Below, piece by piece: positions 5,613 through 7,614 of a DNA stretch of 7,614 nt. Position numbers and translations under genes: made by a program. Origin of the DNA: Amulumruptor sp947039275 (GTDB taxonomy: Bacteria; Bacteroidota; Bacteroidia; Bacteroidales; Muribaculaceae); contig CAMQYL010000048.1 of assembly GCA_947039275.1 (NCBI GenBank), positions 1 to 7,614 of the forward strand, read 5' to 3'. Under the pieces are notes generated by a model. The model ran no database searches, was not told where the DNA came from, and saw only the letters and a list, made by a program, of their open reading frames with translations. Position 1 is the stretch's first letter. Every line of letters begins with the position of its first letter.

Positions 5613-6422
5613 TCAGATGCGGTTGAAAATATGGGTGAACAGTAGGGGGATGTCGCACAGTCGCCCTGCCACGAACAGTGCCGTCCAGACGATTACAAAC
5701 AGCGTGTCGCTCCACTGCCAGCGCAGCGGATGGCTCAGAGGAAACATCCCGCAGAATCCGCGTGACAGCATGGCGCGGTGGAGCCGCTCGGCGCGGTCGG
5801 CGGTGCGTAGCAGCAGTTGCCCGACAAACACTGCCCAGAAGCGCATACCATAGGAGGTGCGCCCGTAGCCTCGCGCCGTGCGAGCCATCTGCATGGAGCG
5901 CGCTTCTTGAAGCAGCACGAATATATAGCGGTAGAGCAGAAACAGCTGCGTGGCAAATATGTCGGGCAGTCCGAGTCCTTTGAGACCACGGCACACACTG
6001 ATGAATCCTGACGACAGGATCAGCAGCAGCGTGGCTTGGACGGAGAGGAGTCCGCGCACGATGATTGACAGGAACTGTATCCACCCTTCGCTTATAGCCA
6101 CCGTGCCGACATGGAGCATCGGGCGATGGTCAAACAGGGGGTTGAATATGCCTATGAATGCGATGAACGGCAGCGTGTAGAGCGATAGCTTCAGCACTCT
6201 GCCATATGAGATGTCAGCCATGGTGCAGCCGACCAGTGGATAGATGGCGAAGATGATGATGCCGCCGAGATTGTCGAGCGGAAAACTCAGCACTGCCACC
6301 AAGTATGCCACCGTCACTATGAGTTTGGCGCGGACATCACGGACGCTCATGGCTGACGTGGAGCGGCTTGAGATCCGCTCCACGTCGTTGAGGGTCAGCA
6401 ATGCCTTGTCGATGGAACTCAT
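5613..6422 (-). CDS. cbiQ: ECF transporter transmembrane coupling protein CbiQ
   Basis: This 269-residue inner-membrane protein is the T-component that links ATP hydrolysis by CbiO to the metal-binding subunit. Hydrophobic segments lie at about 33-48, 52-69, 79-97, 115-137, 155-172 and 238-256. The two cytoplasmic coupling helices carry the expected short signatures: ARTARG (180-185) and, in RAERLHRAMLSRGF (210-223), the A-x-x-x-R-G-type motif ending at R221-G222. These contact the ATPases. The ~30 residues before the first membrane segment are polar. It is the middle gene of the operon: 27 bases follow cbiM and three separate it from cbiO. Confidence 0.93.
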   Translation of the reverse strand: MSSIDKALLTLNDVERISSRSTSAMSVRDVRAKLIVTVAYLVAVLSFPLDNLGGIIIFAIYPLVGCTMADISYGRVLKLSLYTLPFIAFIGIFNPLFDHRPMLHVGTVAISEGWIQFLSIIVRGLLSVQATLLLILSSGFISVCRGLKGLGLPDIFATQLFLLYRYIFVLLQEARSMQMARTARGYGRTSYGMRFWAVFVGQLLLRTADRAERLHRAMLSRGFCGMFPLSHPLRWQWSDTLFVIVWTALFVAGRLCDIPLLFTHIFNRI

Positions 6423-6449
6423 AGACTCGGGTGTATGGTATGTGTGTGG

Positions 6450-7436
6450 TTATTTCACCGTCTGGGTGGCATGGCGGCGATGGCGCATGCAGGTCAGTAT
6501 CGCCCATGTCAGTATGACTACCATGGTGCATCCGATGATGCCTGACCATGTGCTGTCATAGTCGGGAAGCACGGAGGTGACATTCTGCACGTTGGCGAAA
6601 GCCGAGCGTGTGGCTGCTGCGGTGTCGTTGATGATGTCGGTGGAGCCGGTCAGCCGTTCTATCGACCATTCCAGTCCGTCAGGATGCGACGAGGCAATCC
6701 ATGTGAACGTAATGCCGAATATGATAGCCAATGCTCCGAACACTATCATCACCGGGCGCAGACTGCGTGTCTCCCGCGCCTGTGACTGCGCCGGGGCTTC
6801 GCTCAGCAGCAGCGACGGACGTGTCTTGGCAACGAAATAGAGCAAGAAGCCTGTAGCGATGCCCTCTCCGGCTCCGATAGCGAAGTGTATCGAGGTCATC
6901 AGGGCGAAGAACTGGTTCCAGCTCAGAGCCGTGATGCCCGACATCTCTGTCTCGGCAGTTACAAGTACAGCCCCGGCTTCAAGCCCGACGATACAGCCGA
7001 GTATCGCACCGAGAAATATACGCCACGGAGTGAGCGAGCGCCCTGCAATCCAGCGATATACAAGTGCGTAACCTATAAATGTGGTGCATATGCCCATGTT
7101 GAGTATGTTGCAGCCTATAGCCATCAGTCCGCCATCAGCAAACACGAGACACTGCACCACCAGCACCGATGCCACCGTGATAAGTCCAGCCCACGGTCCC
7201 AACAGAGCCGCAGCAAGCACACCGCCTACGATATGCCCGCTCGACCCTGTGCCAGGAATGGAGAAGTTGATCATCTGGGCGGCGAATATGAATGCTCCTA
7301 TCACCCCCATGAGCGGGACGATATTGGTGGAGTCGGATTTCTTTACCTTGTTGGCTGCCACAATCAGGGCTGCCACTGAGACTACGGCGGCTCCGGCTGC
7401 TACTGCCGGCGACACCAGGGCATCTGCCATGTGCAT
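6450..7436 (-). CDS. cbiM: Metal-binding S-component CbiM fused to a CbiN-like domain
   Basis: This 328-residue polytopic membrane protein captures Co2+ or Ni2+. The N-terminus is MHMADALVSP. In the CbiM/NikM family the metal is bound by the free N-terminus, His2 and a later histidine (His67 in the structurally known NikM2), matched here by H68 in GSSGHIVGG. This fixes the start at 7436, because starting at Met3 would lose His2. SIHFAIGAGEGIATG (182-196) is another family block. After a polar linker (~204-226), residues 227-318 look like CbiN/NikN: a membrane segment (229-247), HPDGLEWSIE (251-260), an outside loop ending VLPDY (289-293) and a second membrane segment (298-316). Hence the M and N components are fused. 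Cobalt versus nickel cannot be decided: there are no cobalamin or urease/hydrogenase genes in view. Confidence 0.92.
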   Translation of the reverse strand: MHMADALVSPAVAAGAAVVSVAALIVAANKVKKSDSTNIVPLMGVIGAFIFAAQMINFSIPGTGSSGHIVGGVLAAALLGPWAGLITVASVLVVQCLVFADGGLMAIGCNILNMGICTTFIGYALVYRWIAGRSLTPWRIFLGAILGCIVGLEAGAVLVTAETEMSGITALSWNQFFALMTSIHFAIGAGEGIATGFLLYFVAKTRPSLLLSEAPAQSQARETRSLRPVMIVFGALAIIFGITFTWIASSHPDGLEWSIERLTGSTDIINDTAAATRSAFANVQNVTSVLPDYDSTWSGIIGCTMVVILTWAILTCMRHRRHATQTVK

Positions 7437-7573
7437 ACTTGGATATACAGGTTATAGGGTTACACAATGTGGGATAATATGGTGAATGTTAAAAATAAAA
7501 CAATGCAATGTCGCGATTTGTTTGCCATTGCCACGCCTAAGGCTCGCGATGGTAGTAGAGACGCGGCACGCCG
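7437..7573 (-). other. Upstream region of the cbi operon with no recognised control element
   Basis: This stretch should contain the cbi promoter. A weak -7-like TATTTTTA lies on the minus strand (7490-7497), but no TTTG box sits at the right distance, so I do not call a promoter. I see no cobalamin-riboswitch B12 box and no NikR-type operator. The REP-like half palindrome begins at 7555. Confidence 0.3.
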
Positions 7574-7601
7574 CACAGCTGTCCGGGGAAAATTTTAACA
7601 A
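7555..7601 (-). repeat. Right copy of window-spanning inverted repeat with REP-like hairpin
   Basis: Bases 7574-7601 are the exact reverse complement of 21-48. Next to it, GTAGAGACGCGGCACGCCGC (7555-7574) contains GCGGC-AC-GCCGC (7563-7574) and matches the tail of the left copy at about 12-13 of 19 positions. It lies about 120 bases upstream of the cbiM start. Confidence 0.75.
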
Positions 7602-7614
7602 ATCCATATAACTG

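Noticed and set aside
7437..7614. Cobalamin or NiCo riboswitch, or NikR operator, upstream of cbiM
   Set aside because: I looked for a B12-box-like core and a GTATGA...TCATAC operator and found neither. A covariance-model search would be decisive.

Overview
The window looks like a Bacteroidales gut commensal, most likely Muribaculaceae or a close relative. The signs are a TTTG/TANNTTTG-type promoter, start codons with no Shine-Dalgarno sequence, a BspA-like leucine-rich-repeat/MBG surface protein with a type IX-secretion-like C-terminus, and a Bacteroidetes-style CbiMN-CbiQ-CbiO metal transporter. The family assignment is inference from gene style; there is no phylogenetic marker here.

Layout. 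Bases 1-951 hold no credible gene. They are packed with palindromes: a REP-like motif near the left end, a ~250-bp element built of six hairpins and bounded by 36-bp inverted repeats (copy A), a second ~290-bp imperfect palindrome, and a perfect 9-bp-stem REP hairpin. Bases 952-1049 look like a tiny stand-alone transcription unit (promoter, ~60-nt structured RNA, U-tract). Bases 1050-1309 are non-coding but foldable and lead into an AT-rich gene for a DUF2971-like protein (1310-2092). After 22 bases comes a gene for a secreted 817-residue LRR/MBG-repeat surface protein (2115-4568), closed by a strong intrinsic terminator. Copy B of the ~250-bp palindromic element follows in the same orientation as copy A (4639-4896). 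The rest of the window is a minus-strand operon, cbiM(N)-cbiQ-cbiO (7436 down to 4902), encoding an ECF-type cobalt or nickel importer. The right end carries an inverted copy of the 28-bp motif found at the left end.

How it fits together. The Cbi proteins form one importer: a metal-binding S-component with a fused CbiN-like part, a transmembrane coupling subunit and an ATPase. The surface protein is a separate plus-strand unit that converges on the cbi operon, with palindromic element B between the two 3' ends. The DUF2971-like gene and its structured leader are clearly more AT-rich than the cbi genes and lie between two direct copies of the palindromic element, as expected of accessory cargo. 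The most novel candidates are the paired palindromic elements and the small-RNA/structured-leader/DUF2971 arrangement. The function of both is inference.
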